A stretch of DNA of 64,000 nt from Vallitaleaceae bacterium (GCA_028277605.1 JANQFZ010000013.1:1-64000), one strand, 5' to 3'; positions 18,207 to 28,600 are shown, numbered from the stretch's first letter. The notes: a model not told the origin generated them from the sequence alone. Translations and numbers: made by a program.

Positions 18207-19993
18207 TAGCTTTTCTTCCTTTCAAAGCTCTTATAGCTGTCCTTAACTTTCTCGTAAAAATCATCTATTCTTATGTACAGTTCTTTGAACTGTTCCATAT
18301 CTTCATTACCAATAGTGTATTTCATCTTTATTAACTCATCATAAATACCTGTTTTTCTAAGCTCTGATAGTGGAATTCCCTTATCTACTAAATCTTTTGA
18401 TCTTTCATATAGATATAGAATTGTCTTCATCATATGAAATTGCTTTTCCATTGGTACATACGTATCCACATCATGAAAAGCGTTCTGTTGTAGAAATCCC
18501 AGTCTTATGACTTTAGCAATCTCTAAAATCAGTTTCTGCTCCTCAGGAAGTATATCAGAACCAATAAGCTTTACAATCTCCATGAGTTTGTTTTCTTCTT
18601 GTAGTAATTGAATGATTTTTGTTCGAACATTGAGGAAATCTTCTGATATATTACTTTTATACCATTCTTCTAGATCATCCATGTACTCACTATAGCTGTT
18701 CAACCAATGAATTGCAGGGTAATGTCTAGCATAAGCAAGTTGTCTATCTAGAGCCCAGAAACAGCGGATAAAGCGTTTGGTGTTTTGTGTTACTGGCTCA
18801 GAAAAATCTCCTCCTTGCGGAGAGACAGCTCCAATAATACTTACTGATCCTTCTGAATCATTAAAATTCTCTACATAACCCGCTCTTTCATAGAACTGAG
18901 ATAATCTTGAAGGTAAATAAGCAGGAAATCCTTCCTCTGCAGGCATTTCTTCTAAACGTCCTGATATTTCTCTTAAAGCTTCTGCCCATCTGGATGTAGA
19001 ATCTGCCATTATAGCCACGTGGTATCCCATGTCTCTATAGTATTCAGCCAGCGTTATACCTGTGTAAATAGAAGCTTCTCTAGCAGCAACAGGCATATTA
19101 GATGTATTAGCAATCAGTATCGTTCTATCCATTAAAGGCTTGCCTGATTTTGGATCGATAAGCTCTGGAAAATCTTCAAGAACACCTTTTATCTCATTTC
19201 CGCGTTCACCACATCCTATATACACAATAATATCAGCATTACTCCATTTTGCTAGCTGATGCTGCGCCATAGTTTTACCCGTTCCAAAGCCACCTGGAAT
19301 TGAAGCTGTACCACCTTTGGTTATAGGAAATAGGGTATCAATAACTCTTTGACCCGTAATAAGAGGCTGGTCTAATCTTTTTCTAGCTTTAAAAGGTCTA
19401 GGTTTTCTTACCGGCCATTCCTGATACAATTTAACTTCTTCTAGGTCGTCGCTTTGGGTTCTCAGCTTAACTATAGGTTCTTCAACCGTATACTCACCAT
19501 CTTTAGCTGCATATTCTACAACTCCACAATAATCAGGATGTAGCATGACCTTATGCAACACTAAATCTGTTTCCTGAACTGTAGCAACAACATCTCCACC
19601 TTTAAGGGTGTCACCAACTTTAACAGTTACAGTTACCTGCCATTTCTTTTCTTTGTCTAGTGGTGTAATATTAATTCCTCTAGTAATAAATGGACCACTT
19701 TGATCTTCAATATCCTCAAGCGGTCTCTGTATACCATCAAAGACACCACCAATAATACCCGGTCCTAGTTGAAGAGACAGAGGCTTTCCAGTAGCAATAA
19801 CAGGTTCAGAAACCTTTAAGCCTGTTGTTGATTCATAGACTTGAACAATAGCATGTTGATCCTCTACGCCAATAACTTCACCAATGAGTTTCTCATGTCC
19901 TACAAGAACCATTTCCAGCATCTCAAATTGACCAGTACCTTCTACTGTGATAACCGGACCATTGACTCCTATAATTCGACCATTCTGTTCCAA
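18206..19993 (-). CDS. ntpA: V/A-type ATPase subunit A (catalytic)
   Basis: The catalytic subunit hydrolyses or makes ATP in the cytoplasmic head. The P-loop GGFGTGKT lies near residue 232, followed by the GCGERGNE motif and the bulge region typical of A subunits. I start at the TTG at 19993, where AAGAAGG sits 7 bases upstream and the N terminus becomes [14 protein letters not shown], as usual for the family. The alternative TTG at 20014 overlaps the end of subunit E and lacks a ribosome site. The 595-residue length is normal. Confidence 0.97.
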   Translation of the reverse strand: MEQNGRIIGVNGPVITVEGTGQFEMLEMVLVGHEKLIGEVIGVEDQHAIVQVYESTTGLKVSEPVIATGKPLSLQLGPGIIGGVFDGIQRPLEDIEDQSGPFITRGINITPLDKEKKWQVTVTVKVGDTLKGGDVVATVQETDLVLHKVMLHPDYCGVVEYAAKDGEYTVEEPIVKLRTQSDDLEEVKLYQEWPVRKPRPFKARKRLDQPLITGQRVIDTLFPITKGGTASIPGGFGTGKTMAQHQLAKWSNADIIVYIGCGERGNEIKGVLEDFPELIDPKSGKPLMDRTILIANTSNMPVAAREASIYTGITLAEYYRDMGYHVAIMADSTSRWAEALREISGRLEEMPAEEGFPAYLPSRLSQFYERAGYVENFNDSEGSVSIIGAVSPQGGDFSEPVTQNTKRFIRCFWALDRQLAYARHYPAIHWLNSYSEYMDDLEEWYKSNISEDFLNVRTKIIQLLQEENKLMEIVKLIGSDILPEEQKLILEIAKVIRLGFLQQNAFHDVDTYVPMEKQFHMMKTILYLYERSKDLVDKGIPLSELRKTGIYDELIKMKYTIGNEDMEQFKELYIRIDDFYEKVKDSYKSFERKKS

Positions 19994-20006
19994 TATTACA
20001 CCTTCT

Positions 20007-20606
20007 TTATTCAATGTCTAATTTACATCTTTCTAAAAAGTTTGTTTTTTGCTCATACAACAAAGTATAAAAGGATTCATCTAAAAAAATATTGGAATCA
20101 TGATTAACCATTTTAAAGCCGCCTATCATTTCACGCTTTTTGCTCTCTGCTTTAAATTCAACATCATTAAAACTCTGCTTAAGCTTTTCTATTCTATTAG
20201 AATCCTCTGGGGCTAAGTAAACGGTTAATCTACCATCTCCAACCTGTTTAATTCCTTTACTTATAGCTGTAAATAAATGTTCTTCATATAGTTCACCTTT
20301 TGTAAACTGAATCAGTTTTTCTTTCGCAGAAGCAAACGTACTATCAATAATTTCTTCTCTCTTTAGTAAGCGTTTTTTCTTACAAGTCATCATGGTTCTT
20401 GATAATATTTCGTTCTTTTCGTTATCGATTTTTTTATACTCATTTTGTATATAATTATAAGCATCTGTTAAATATTGTGTTTCACAAACATCATATTTCT
20501 CATCTAATTTTTCATCAACAGACTCGATAATTTGTTGTCTTTTTTTCTCAACATCTGTCATAATATCTTTAGCGAAGCGTTCTAATTTATTATCTACTAT
20601 TTTCAA
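20007..20606 (-). CDS. ntpE: V/A-type ATPase subunit E (peripheral stalk)
   Basis: A charged helical protein of about 199 residues with an N-terminal coiled coil and a globular C-terminal part (KREMIGGFKMVN then DESFYTLLYEQK) characteristic of subunit E, which joins the head to the stator. The TTG at 20606 has GAGGTGG 5 bases upstream and is preferred over the GTG at 20615, which would overlap that same ribosome site. It follows subunit F by a few bases in a tightly packed operon. Confidence 0.88.
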   Translation of the reverse strand: MKIVDNKLERFAKDIMTDVEKKRQQIIESVDEKLDEKYDVCETQYLTDAYNYIQNEYKKIDNEKNEILSRTMMTCKKKRLLKREEIIDSTFASAKEKLIQFTKGELYEEHLFTAISKGIKQVGDGRLTVYLAPEDSNRIEKLKQSFNDVEFKAESKKREMIGGFKMVNHDSNIFLDESFYTLLYEQKTNFLERCKLDIE

Positions 20607-20616
20607 TACAACCACC

Positions 20617-20925
20617 TCAGATTTTGAGTCCTATTGCTTCTCTAACGTATTTCATTATGGAATCAGGCGTTCTACCTGTTCCATGACGATCGGGTATCTC
20701 AACGATTAATGGTGTTTTGTAATTCAGTCTTATATTATTGATCTTATCTGGTATTAAACTACCGAGTTTTTCAGTTATGAGAATAATACCAACGGATTGA
20801 TTCTCAAGAGCTTTATTTAATGCTCCGAGAATCTCGTTTTCTTTATGGACAACAATTCCTTCAATACCTGCAAGGCGCATGCCAGTCCATGTATCAATAT
20901 TATCACTAATGAGATACATTTTCAT
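20617..20925 (-). CDS. ntpG: V/A-type ATPase subunit F (rotor stalk)
   Basis: This 102-residue protein has the Rossmann-like pattern of subunit F: an initial strand YLISDN, TGMRLAGIEG, then IGIILITEKLG and the closing PLIVEIPDRHG. It sits on subunit D in the rotor. AAGGAG precedes the ATG. In most known operons F follows C; here it lies between K and E. Confidence 0.92.
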   Translation of the reverse strand: MKMYLISDNIDTWTGMRLAGIEGIVVHKENEILGALNKALENQSVGIILITEKLGSLIPDKINNIRLNYKTPLIVEIPDRHGTGRTPDSIMKYVREAIGLKI

Positions 20926-20947
20926 TTTACCACTCCTTAAGAGCCGC

Positions 20948-21373
20948 TTAACCTAATATCATAATAGAAATAATTAATCCATAAATTGCAATACCTTCAG
21001 CAAGTCCAACAAAGATAACGGTTTTACCAAGCAAACTTTCATTCTCACTAATTGCACCGATAGCAGCTGATGCAGAAACAGCAACCGCTATTCCACAACC
21101 AATACATGCTAAGCCAGTTGAAAGACCAGCTGCAAGGTATCTCATGCCGTCTGAAGAACTGACAGCTGCATTAACAGCATGCTCTGCTGCTACAGAAGTA
21201 CCACCGCTTAATAATACAATGGTTGTAACGATTAAGAAAGTAAAAAAACTTAGAATATTGATACCTAGAAATTTTTTTGCTTTTTTGCCTTCTACACCTT
21301 TTTTAATCGCATAGACGCCATATCCAATCGTTACGACAACAAATAATAATGCTGTACTCATTACAAAATCCAT
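20948..21373 (-). CDS. ntpK: V/A-type ATPase membrane rotor subunit K
   Basis: Each copy has four hydrophobic helices (two hairpins) that build the ion-carrying ring. The essential carboxylate is Glu in GLAEGIAIYG of the last helix. The first hairpin lacks an acidic residue, as in other K subunits that carry one ion site per four helices. The Gln found in helix 1/3 of well-studied sodium-binding rings is not seen in CIGCGIAVAVSASAAIGAI. I start at the ATG at 21373 (AAGGAGG 7 bases upstream, 141 residues); the reading from 21391 would include the ribosome site itself. Confidence 0.93.
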   Translation of the reverse strand: MDFVMSTALLFVVVTIGYGVYAIKKGVEGKKAKKFLGINILSFFTFLIVTTIVLLSGGTSVAAEHAVNAAVSSSDGMRYLAAGLSTGLACIGCGIAVAVSASAAIGAISENESLLGKTVIFVGLAEGIAIYGLIISIMILG

Positions 21374-21394
21374 GATTAGTCCTCCTTCCAAGTA

Positions 21395-23317
21395 TTAATG
21401 ACTCATTTGTCTATTTTTTATTTCAAATGGCTTAAAGGGTATTCCATCGCCACTAAAATAACGGCTGAATAATTCATAATATTGAAGTCTTAATCCTTGA
21501 ATACTTACAATTAAGCCTTCAAGACCTATAACTATGATATTACCAATAATCATAACTATAATAGAACCTCCACTACCTGCCATATCAGCTAAAGCATGAA
21601 AGGCTATAAAGAAACCCACATGATTAAGAGCAAAAGCACCGAGCCTGATAAAGGATATGGTATTACTTAAAATCCCTAGCAAGGTTTCTATCATTTCAAA
21701 AAATGCTTCAATAAAGAAGCCAGACTTCTTTGGAAAAATTCGTTTTCTTCGTGCTAGTAAGTTTTCTAACGGATGTGACAAAAACATGATAATTAGTGGC
21801 AAAACAATTAATAATAGTATATGCCATGGCTGAATCTGTACATCAAGGTTAAATGCCAAAGCTGCCCCTCCTACTAATAAGGAGATGTAAAAAATCAGTC
21901 CAGTAATTCCGTGTCTATCAAACAGCATTTTACCATATTTTTTACTGTTAAACTTATTTCTTATATTTAATAGCGTAGCGATGATAAGAAGTAGAACACC
22001 AAAAGCAATTGCCACACCTAATATCAACATCTTATGTTCCATAGGATTAATCATAGGAATAAAGTAAAAAACTTCTCTTAAGAACGTTTCATTCCCAAAA
22101 AACGAACCGTAAAACAAACCAAAGACAGCAGATGATAGACCTAAATAGACAGCTATCATAGCAATACTATTTCTAGACTTTTTGTAAAACCTCCACCCAA
22201 AAAAGCTAATAAGTAAGCCTTGACCAACATCTCCAAACATCATACCAAACATCAATAAATATGTAATGGCAACAAAAATTGTGGGATCCAACTCATTGTA
22301 GGAAGGCGTCCCATACAAATAGACAAGCGCTTCAAACGGCTTAAAAAATTTCTTGTTATTTAGTTTAGTTGGAGGTTTAGCATTTTTCATTGTATCCACT
22401 TCTTCAACGAAACACGATATACACTCTTCTTTTTCAATGCTTGCTAAAAAAGGTTTCAGAGAAGATTCTGGTATCCAACCAGTAATATAAAAGCTTTCTT
22501 TGGATCGCACAGCATATTTTCTAACATCAAACACTTTATCCAATCGGATAATTAAATTATAGCATTGAGCAATATCTGTAAAGTTATCCTTGTAAAAGCT
22601 TTTGATTTTTTCATTCATAAGCTTCTGTTGCTGCTCTAAATCCTTAATGTCATTTTCAAGTCGAGCTAGAGCCTCTTTAGGTTTGCCCTTAACCGTATCA
22701 GAAATTTTTATTCTTTCAAAGTAATGAGTAGCAAATAAGCTATCGATATTTTCCTGTTCCATATGGGGCATAAAGTAGACAATATAAACATCTTCGCCTT
22801 CTTCAAAGACTTTAAAAAGGATAATCTCAAGATTCTCTAAATAGTAATGTAATCTTTTGAAACTCTCTTTAGACATTTTCCCAAATCTAAATTTAATAAA
22901 TTTAAAAGAAAAAAACTGTTCCATTTCAATGTCTAAATTCAGAATTGGATGTAATTGCTTCATAGTAATACTTTTTCTCTTAATCTCTTTTTCTATTTTT
23001 TTCTTTTCTTGATCTAATTCACTCATCCTTTGATTTAAATCATCAATAAGCGGCTCAACATCAGTTTGGCTTATATCTGCATTCTCTAAACTAAGATCAT
23101 TTAAAGAAATATTTAGATGATCACATAGCTTTTCAATTTTTTTTAAAATTGAATCATACGGATTTTCATGAGTAAATGGATGAAGCCCTTTAACTGAATC
23201 TAAAATCACTGTGTCATTAATAAGCTGAATATGGTGAGGAATAACATGCTGATCGACAAAGGAATCAATGTCTTTTATGGGTCCAGCTACATTAATCATA
23301 TACATTTTTTCAACCAT
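21395..23317 (-). CDS. ntpI: V/A-type ATPase subunit I (membrane stator, a-subunit homologue)
   Basis: The 640-residue protein has a cytoplasmic N-terminal half with coiled coils (about residues 85-120 and 215-245) and a C-terminal half of about seven to eight membrane helices, including GMMFGDVGQGLL and FIRLGAFALNH. The Arg in the latter is the conserved residue that faces the K ring and forms the ion half-channels. The start has GGAGG just upstream. It lies between C and K. Confidence 0.95.
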   Translation of the reverse strand: MVEKMYMINVAGPIKDIDSFVDQHVIPHHIQLINDTVILDSVKGLHPFTHENPYDSILKKIEKLCDHLNISLNDLSLENADISQTDVEPLIDDLNQRMSELDQEKKKIEKEIKRKSITMKQLHPILNLDIEMEQFFSFKFIKFRFGKMSKESFKRLHYYLENLEIILFKVFEEGEDVYIVYFMPHMEQENIDSLFATHYFERIKISDTVKGKPKEALARLENDIKDLEQQQKLMNEKIKSFYKDNFTDIAQCYNLIIRLDKVFDVRKYAVRSKESFYITGWIPESSLKPFLASIEKEECISCFVEEVDTMKNAKPPTKLNNKKFFKPFEALVYLYGTPSYNELDPTIFVAITYLLMFGMMFGDVGQGLLISFFGWRFYKKSRNSIAMIAVYLGLSSAVFGLFYGSFFGNETFLREVFYFIPMINPMEHKMLILGVAIAFGVLLLIIATLLNIRNKFNSKKYGKMLFDRHGITGLIFYISLLVGGAALAFNLDVQIQPWHILLLIVLPLIIMFLSHPLENLLARRKRIFPKKSGFFIEAFFEMIETLLGILSNTISFIRLGAFALNHVGFFIAFHALADMAGSGGSIIVMIIGNIIVIGLEGLIVSIQGLRLQYYELFSRYFSGDGIPFKPFEIKNRQMSH

Positions 23318-23349
23318 ATCCGTTGCCTCCTTTCAATGAAATATCATTT

Positions 23350-24381
23350 CTAAGTATTAATCATAAAATGTTCTATCGTTTTTAGATCTTCTCCATAACG
23401 AATACCTTCAATGATAGTCGTTATATTAGCTATTTCAATTTGTTTTATAACTACATAACCTATAATTGGCGCAATAGAAAACGGGCTCATTCTAATATAT
23501 TTTTTTAGACCATGTGCTAAATACTCTTGAAAGCGCTTGTCCCATTCTATAGGATTATCATTAAATAAAAATTTATAAGCAGATTGATTCAGTAATTTTA
23601 GTAGAGTGTCATCATCTTTGGCATCAATCATCTGATTCATTAAATGAGGCTTAAGCTTATAATTAAAAGGTACTAAATAGCGATAAAGCATTTCTTTGCT
23701 GAGTTTATAGTACTTTTTACCACGATAAATCCATAGGATATTACCAAAATCAGCTGCTGTACCCAAGAAAAACATTTCTTTTTCTGTTCTACTGGGCAAA
23801 TCACCGTCTTGTTCTACTAACTGTTTATAAAAATACATATCTAAAATCATCTCAGCGGAAAACAAATCTATTTTATGGTCATCAATAATAAGCGGTTTTA
23901 AAAGTTTATAAAAGCCAGTATCACTTAAACCATCTAACCAAGTATTAAAATTATCAGCTTTAAGAAGAACATCAAAATCAATAACACTATATTTGTTAAT
24001 AAAAAAGAAGCTTTTATCCATCTGTTCTAAGCTCTTACCAACTTGTAACACTCTCATCATTTTTTTAAGATCATCAATGACCTGTCTCATATAGACAAAA
24101 CGATAAATAGATTTATCGCTGCCTTTTAAATATCGATCAATTTTAAGAACATCTTGTATCAAAGCTTGGCTTAATAAGCTTTCTAAATGACCTCTATGAA
24201 TGTTATTTTCATTAATTCCTTCTAGAACTTCATGATAATAGGTATTATTTTTTAAATATAGCGCAACTTCTTTTACACTTTTTTTAGCCATAAGTTGTTC
24301 ATAATCATTTTTTTTAAGCATTTTGCCAGTCATAGCCCTTATTTTCGTTGATAGATGGCTATATTTAACCAAACCTAACAT
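23350..24381 (-). CDS. ntpC: V/A-type ATPase subunit C (socket between rotor shaft and ring)
   Basis: This 343-residue, mostly helical, basic protein fits subunit C (vATPase d/AC39 family), which plugs the DF shaft into the K ring. The start KYSHLSTKIRAMTGKML and the later KKYYKLSKEMLYRYLVPF and Glu/Leu-rich segments follow the family pattern. A good GAGGTG ribosome site precedes the ATG. Its position second in the operon, before I and K, is unusual. Confidence 0.88.
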   Translation of the reverse strand: MLGLVKYSHLSTKIRAMTGKMLKKNDYEQLMAKKSVKEVALYLKNNTYYHEVLEGINENNIHRGHLESLLSQALIQDVLKIDRYLKGSDKSIYRFVYMRQVIDDLKKMMRVLQVGKSLEQMDKSFFFINKYSVIDFDVLLKADNFNTWLDGLSDTGFYKLLKPLIIDDHKIDLFSAEMILDMYFYKQLVEQDGDLPSRTEKEMFFLGTAADFGNILWIYRGKKYYKLSKEMLYRYLVPFNYKLKPHLMNQMIDAKDDDTLLKLLNQSAYKFLFNDNPIEWDKRFQEYLAHGLKKYIRMSPFSIAPIIGYVVIKQIEIANITTIIEGIRYGEDLKTIEHFMINT

Positions 24382-24387
24382 CTAAAA

Positions 24388-24699
24388 TCACCTCTTAAGT
24401 ACAGCTTCAACCAGCTGTTCAACCCATATTGTTTTGTTTTGACTAGCAAGGGACTCCATAGCTGCTACTTTATCATTCGTTTCGTTCATTAGAAGTTCTG
24501 CCTTTTCTCTAACTTCATTCAGCTCTCGTTCTCTTATCTGCTTTATTTTCCTTATTGCCTTGGATTTGGTTTCTTTCTCTAATAAGTCAAGTCTATTATT
24601 CATTTCACTGACTTTTTGATTTCTTTCTTGATGCGTATTTTCAATAATATCTTGAGCCTTTTTTTCAATAGATATTATCTCTTTAATGACCTCAATCAT
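24388..24699 (-). CDS. V/A-type ATPase subunit H/G (peripheral stalk coiled coil)
   Basis: The product is a 103-residue, highly charged single coiled coil (about 10-85), as expected for the stalk partner of subunit E (called H in archaea, F in Enterococcus, G elsewhere). Sequence conservation in this family is low, so the call rests on length, composition and position as first gene of the operon. AGAGGTG lies upstream of the ATG, and the stop is 6 bases before subunit C. Confidence 0.8.
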   Translation of the reverse strand: MIEVIKEIISIEKKAQDIIENTHQERNQKVSEMNNRLDLLEKETKSKAIRKIKQIRERELNEVREKAELLMNETNDKVAAMESLASQNKTIWVEQLVEAVLKR

Positions 24700-24728
24700 A
24701 GCGGCACCTCTTTCTTTACAAGAATTTC

Positions 24729-24756
24729 ATAATATCATTTTATCTTGTACTTTCAA
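24729..24756 (-). promoter_or_regulatory. Promoter of the V-type ATPase operon
   Basis: Read on the minus strand, TTGAAA (24751-24756) and TATTAT (24729-24734) are 16 bases apart, placing the RNA start about 25 bases before the first gene. The rest of 24757-24958, downstream of addB, has no gene I can support. Confidence 0.5.
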
Positions 24757-24958
24757 GTCTATCAGCACAAGTTATTAATAAAATTATAAAGAATTCTTTT
24801 AAAAAACACACTTATAATGATAGCAGATTTGATAAAATTTCTCAACTACATTATATCTAAAAATATGATCAAACTATACAATATATTCATTTAAATTACA
24901 CAGTTCGTTTTTTACTTATGTTTATGAGTAGGTCTATCACCTAAAAAGTAGCTAAAAA

Positions 24959-27900
24959 TCACCCTTCATCTAATTGTACTTCTTTTTGAATCAATTTAAA
25001 AACATCCTCTTTTGATATTTTTTTCAGCCTATGATAGCGATTGTTTTGTATGGATGGATCAAATTGACAAATAGAAGAGTAAGGACAATAATCACATCCT
25101 GTGCCTTTAGCATCTTTATAAGGATACAGGTCAACCTGACCTTTCATTATAGCTTTACCTATATTCATAGATTTTATTTGAACGTATCGCTGTATTTCTT
25201 TCATTTGCTCCTTGGAAGCAATAGACGATCTTTTTCCAAAACCTTTAGATGTAATTTCTACTGGTATCACATCTGAATGCCTGATAATATCCCTATCCAT
25301 CTTTTTAATAATATCAATATCTTTTAAAACAAGTCCTTTCATTTTAAGATTCTTAATGATTTCTTTTTCAATAATAGGATCATCTACCTCTTTATTTTGC
25401 TTAATAATTGGATCGTCTATGTAATAGTAAAAGACCCCTGCTGGTATAACATGCTTCGTTGTATTATTCTTTTCAAGCTCAGTCACAGCATTTAAATAAA
25501 CAAAGAGCTGTAGTTGCATACCATAATATAAGGCTGCTATATCAAAATTCTTAGAACCAGATTTGTAATCAATGATTTTTACATAAACCGTATCCTCATT
25601 TTCATACTTATCTACTCTATCTATTCTTCCTCTTAACTGCATGGTTTTATTATCTTCAAAATTAATACATAAGGTATCACATTCCTTCGCATTAAAAGCA
25701 ACCTCATAATCCGTGGGTTTAAACTCTCCCTTCTTAATTTGATAGGTCAGTGCCCAAACTGCCCTTTTGGTAATCCGTATCAGCCTTTTAACCAAATACT
25801 CATTCCTTCTATTACTAAAGAATAGTTGATGACTATACTTTTCTGCTACTTCTATTACCGTCTCTTCAATTAATTGATTTCTGACTGTATCCTCTAACAT
25901 ATCCCATTGCAGTCGACGTTGACTTAGCTTTTTAGAAAATTGATCGATCGACTGGTGAAATAAAATACCAATGTCAGGCATGGATATTTCATAGACGGGT
26001 CTTTCATGAACTTCTAGTCCATATTCTAAAAAATGAGCAAAAGGGCAATTTGCAAAGGCTTCTAATCTTGATACGCTATTAATTAATGTATCACCATATA
26101 GCACGTGTACTGCTTTTTTAGAAAGCATCTTTTCATTATTATCATGGTACAGCCCCTTAACAGCTGCCTTAGTAACAGGATGCCATACTTTATTTTGAAT
26201 ATACCAGCTATAGACTTCTTTCCACATATCATTAGTATCTTCAATAAAATTGTTTTTTAAATTCTCTAATAATCTTTTAAACGTTGGTATCGGCTGATTC
26301 ACTAGGAATTCTACCCCTTTTACTTCGTCTGTTCGATAAAGCTTAAGCTCTGGATAGATTTTTCTCAACCGACTGACGAGGATAGAAGGTCTTAGTGTTT
26401 TTCCATCAAAATTAGTGCGCGCAAAGCTTAAAATAAGCTTTTCACTAGGCTTTGTTATACCCATATATATTAAGAACTGCTCTTCAAATAATTGTCTATT
26501 TGGATTGGGTGCGAGGTGTATTCCTTTGGTTTCAAGAAGGTCTCGTTCCCCATCAGTTAACAAACCTGCTTTTAATAATGGCTTAGGAATTTTGCCTTCA
26601 TTAATACCTAATAATAACAGCACCTTAACCTCTTTCAATCGTGTCCTTTCTAAATCACCAACCACAACCTGATCTAATCCAGGAGGAACAAGTCCTAACT
26701 CGCATTGCTCTAATCCCGCTCTTAGTATACCTAAATACTCCAATGGCGTTAGGCTTTCTTCGCCAAGTATATCTACCATCTGATCCAGTAAATCTGTTGT
26801 AATTTTCCATATCTGTGCATATTCACGTTCTAAGAGCCATTCTCCTTTTTCGTGGAATGATTTCTGATAATTCTCTATTTTTTCCTGTACTTGCAGTTGT
26901 TCCAATAATTCATATAAGGCACTAGATAGAACCGATACCTTCACAGCTTTGCTTCTATGTACTCTATCATTGAAAACCCTTAGAGGCTGTATAAGCTTCT
27001 CTCTAGCAGCATTAACTTGTTCTGCTAAACATCTCTTATGATCTTCATTTGCAGTATTTGGTAAGCGATACGGATAAGTCCATGGCTGAAGCCATTGATT
27101 TTTCCCTTTGATACCATATGCCAATACATAGTTATCCAATCGATCAATCTCTTGTTGGCAAAGTGACGTTAAATTCGTTCTTAAATATCTAAATACAGAT
27201 TCATACGACCAATTTTTATTAATAATTTCTAAAGAGGAACTAATCAATTCAACTAAAGGATGAGAAAGTATCGTTTTCTTTTTATCAATAAAATAAGGGA
27301 TATCGTATGCATTAAAGGAGCGTTGTATCATTTTATCATAGCCGTTTAGGTCACCTGTGACAACTGCTATATCTTTATATCTATACCCATTCTTTCTAAT
27401 AAAATAATGGATAAGATTTGCTGCAAAATCCACTTCACTTTTTATGGTATCTGCAGTATACAGCATCATTCCTTTAGGCACTTGTTTATATTTTTTATAA
27501 GGGTAGCGAAAAATATTCTTTTCTAGATGTGCTAACACTTCATTGCCTGCAAATCTCTTAGGACTGCCATTATTAAGATTAATGTCTTCTAATAGCATAA
27601 CCCCTTCTTCCCATGCAATCTGCTTAAGTTTATTATAGGTTAAGAAACTTTCATAGAACAAATGAGCCTCATCTTTCATCTCATTTTTAGAATAGTTACG
27701 TTCTAGGTTTAACGTCATAAACACATTCTTTGCTTTCGTTATTAACGATCTTAATACTTTATATTGAATAGGAGTAAATCCATAAAACCCATCAATCCAT
27801 ACCGTAGCATGTTTTATCCATGAGGATTGAATGACAGCACCAGCTAATAGATCTAAGGTCTCCTCAGCCGTTAAATATGCTTTTTTTATCTCATTCTTAT

Positions 27901-28399
27901 ACCTGCTGTAAACCAACGACATATCTTTTAACTTTAGAGATAACAGAGCATTATCCTGTATATCTTGTATTGATTGTTCTAAGTCCTCTAAGCTAATATT
28001 ATATTGAGCTAATTCAGTAATCATACTTTTAATTTTACTAATAAAACCTGATTTATTCTTATTTTTATAAATCAAGCTAAGACCTTTGCCTTCTTCTTCA
28101 ATAATTTTTCTAATGAGCATGTTTTTTCCTGTATCGCCTAATACTGTTTTTCCTGCTGTACCTATCTCATCAAAAATTCTATAAGCTAACCTTTGAAAGC
28201 TTAATACTTCAATTGACATAATGCCATGCGTAGGATGAAGCTCTACCATATCTTTCTGAGATTCTAAAGTAAACTGTTCAGGCACAATAAAGAGTAATTT
28301 ATCTAATGTGTTTAATTTTAAGGATGCTTGTATCATGGATTGATAGCAGTAATGTGTTTTTCCCGCTCCAGAACATCCCAAAACCAATTGTAATGCCAT
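24959..28399 (-). CDS. addB: Helicase-exonuclease AddAB, subunit AddB
   Basis: AddB pairs with AddA to resect double-strand breaks for RecA recombination. The 1146-residue length is typical. The N-terminal P-loop is GCSGAGKT (8-15). The nuclease core is at IIDYKSG near residue 965. The four cysteines of the iron-sulfur clasp are visible: one in FANCPFAHF near residue 790 and three in CDYCPYSSIC (C1102, C1105, C1111). AAGGTG precedes the ATG. In most Clostridia and Bacilli addA follows directly; here the next genes are the ATPase operon and no addA occurs anywhere in the window. Confidence 0.95.
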   Translation of the reverse strand: MALQLVLGCSGAGKTHYCYQSMIQASLKLNTLDKLLFIVPEQFTLESQKDMVELHPTHGIMSIEVLSFQRLAYRIFDEIGTAGKTVLGDTGKNMLIRKIIEEEGKGLSLIYKNKNKSGFISKIKSMITELAQYNISLEDLEQSIQDIQDNALLSLKLKDMSLVYSRYKNEIKKAYLTAEETLDLLAGAVIQSSWIKHATVWIDGFYGFTPIQYKVLRSLITKAKNVFMTLNLERNYSKNEMKDEAHLFYESFLTYNKLKQIAWEEGVMLLEDINLNNGSPKRFAGNEVLAHLEKNIFRYPYKKYKQVPKGMMLYTADTIKSEVDFAANLIHYFIRKNGYRYKDIAVVTGDLNGYDKMIQRSFNAYDIPYFIDKKKTILSHPLVELISSSLEIINKNWSYESVFRYLRTNLTSLCQQEIDRLDNYVLAYGIKGKNQWLQPWTYPYRLPNTANEDHKRCLAEQVNAAREKLIQPLRVFNDRVHRSKAVKVSVLSSALYELLEQLQVQEKIENYQKSFHEKGEWLLEREYAQIWKITTDLLDQMVDILGEESLTPLEYLGILRAGLEQCELGLVPPGLDQVVVGDLERTRLKEVKVLLLLGINEGKIPKPLLKAGLLTDGERDLLETKGIHLAPNPNRQLFEEQFLIYMGITKPSEKLILSFARTNFDGKTLRPSILVSRLRKIYPELKLYRTDEVKGVEFLVNQPIPTFKRLLENLKNNFIEDTNDMWKEVYSWYIQNKVWHPVTKAAVKGLYHDNNEKMLSKKAVHVLYGDTLINSVSRLEAFANCPFAHFLEYGLEVHERPVYEISMPDIGILFHQSIDQFSKKLSQRRLQWDMLEDTVRNQLIEETVIEVAEKYSHQLFFSNRRNEYLVKRLIRITKRAVWALTYQIKKGEFKPTDYEVAFNAKECDTLCINFEDNKTMQLRGRIDRVDKYENEDTVYVKIIDYKSGSKNFDIAALYYGMQLQLFVYLNAVTELEKNNTTKHVIPAGVFYYYIDDPIIKQNKEVDDPIIEKEIIKNLKMKGLVLKDIDIIKKMDRDIIRHSDVIPVEITSKGFGKRSSIASKEQMKEIQRYVQIKSMNIGKAIMKGQVDLYPYKDAKGTGCDYCPYSSICQFDPSIQNNRYHRLKKISKEDVFKLIQKEVQLDEG

Positions 28400-28490
28400 A
28401 TTTTAACACCTTCTAATTATGTTTTCTATTAATAAGCCTATCATAAGTGACATTGGCATTGCAAGATTAAAAGATTACGATAAAACGGTC

Positions 28491-28543
28491 AAGGGTAAAT
28501 ACTATTAGTTCTATAACCCTCTTTCTAAATAGTACTTACCCTT
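28491..28543. terminator. Long stem-loop between the sigma operon and addB
   Basis: 16-base arms (28491-28506 and 28528-28543) pair at 15 positions around a 21-base loop. A T6 run follows on the plus strand. The expected user is the minus-strand sigma operon ending at 28601, for which the T stretch after the stem (GACCGTTTT) is weaker. Confidence 0.5.
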
Positions 28544-28600
28544 TTTTAATTAAATACATAATGCTATAATTTGTTAGCTTACTAGCTTATATATTCTTCT

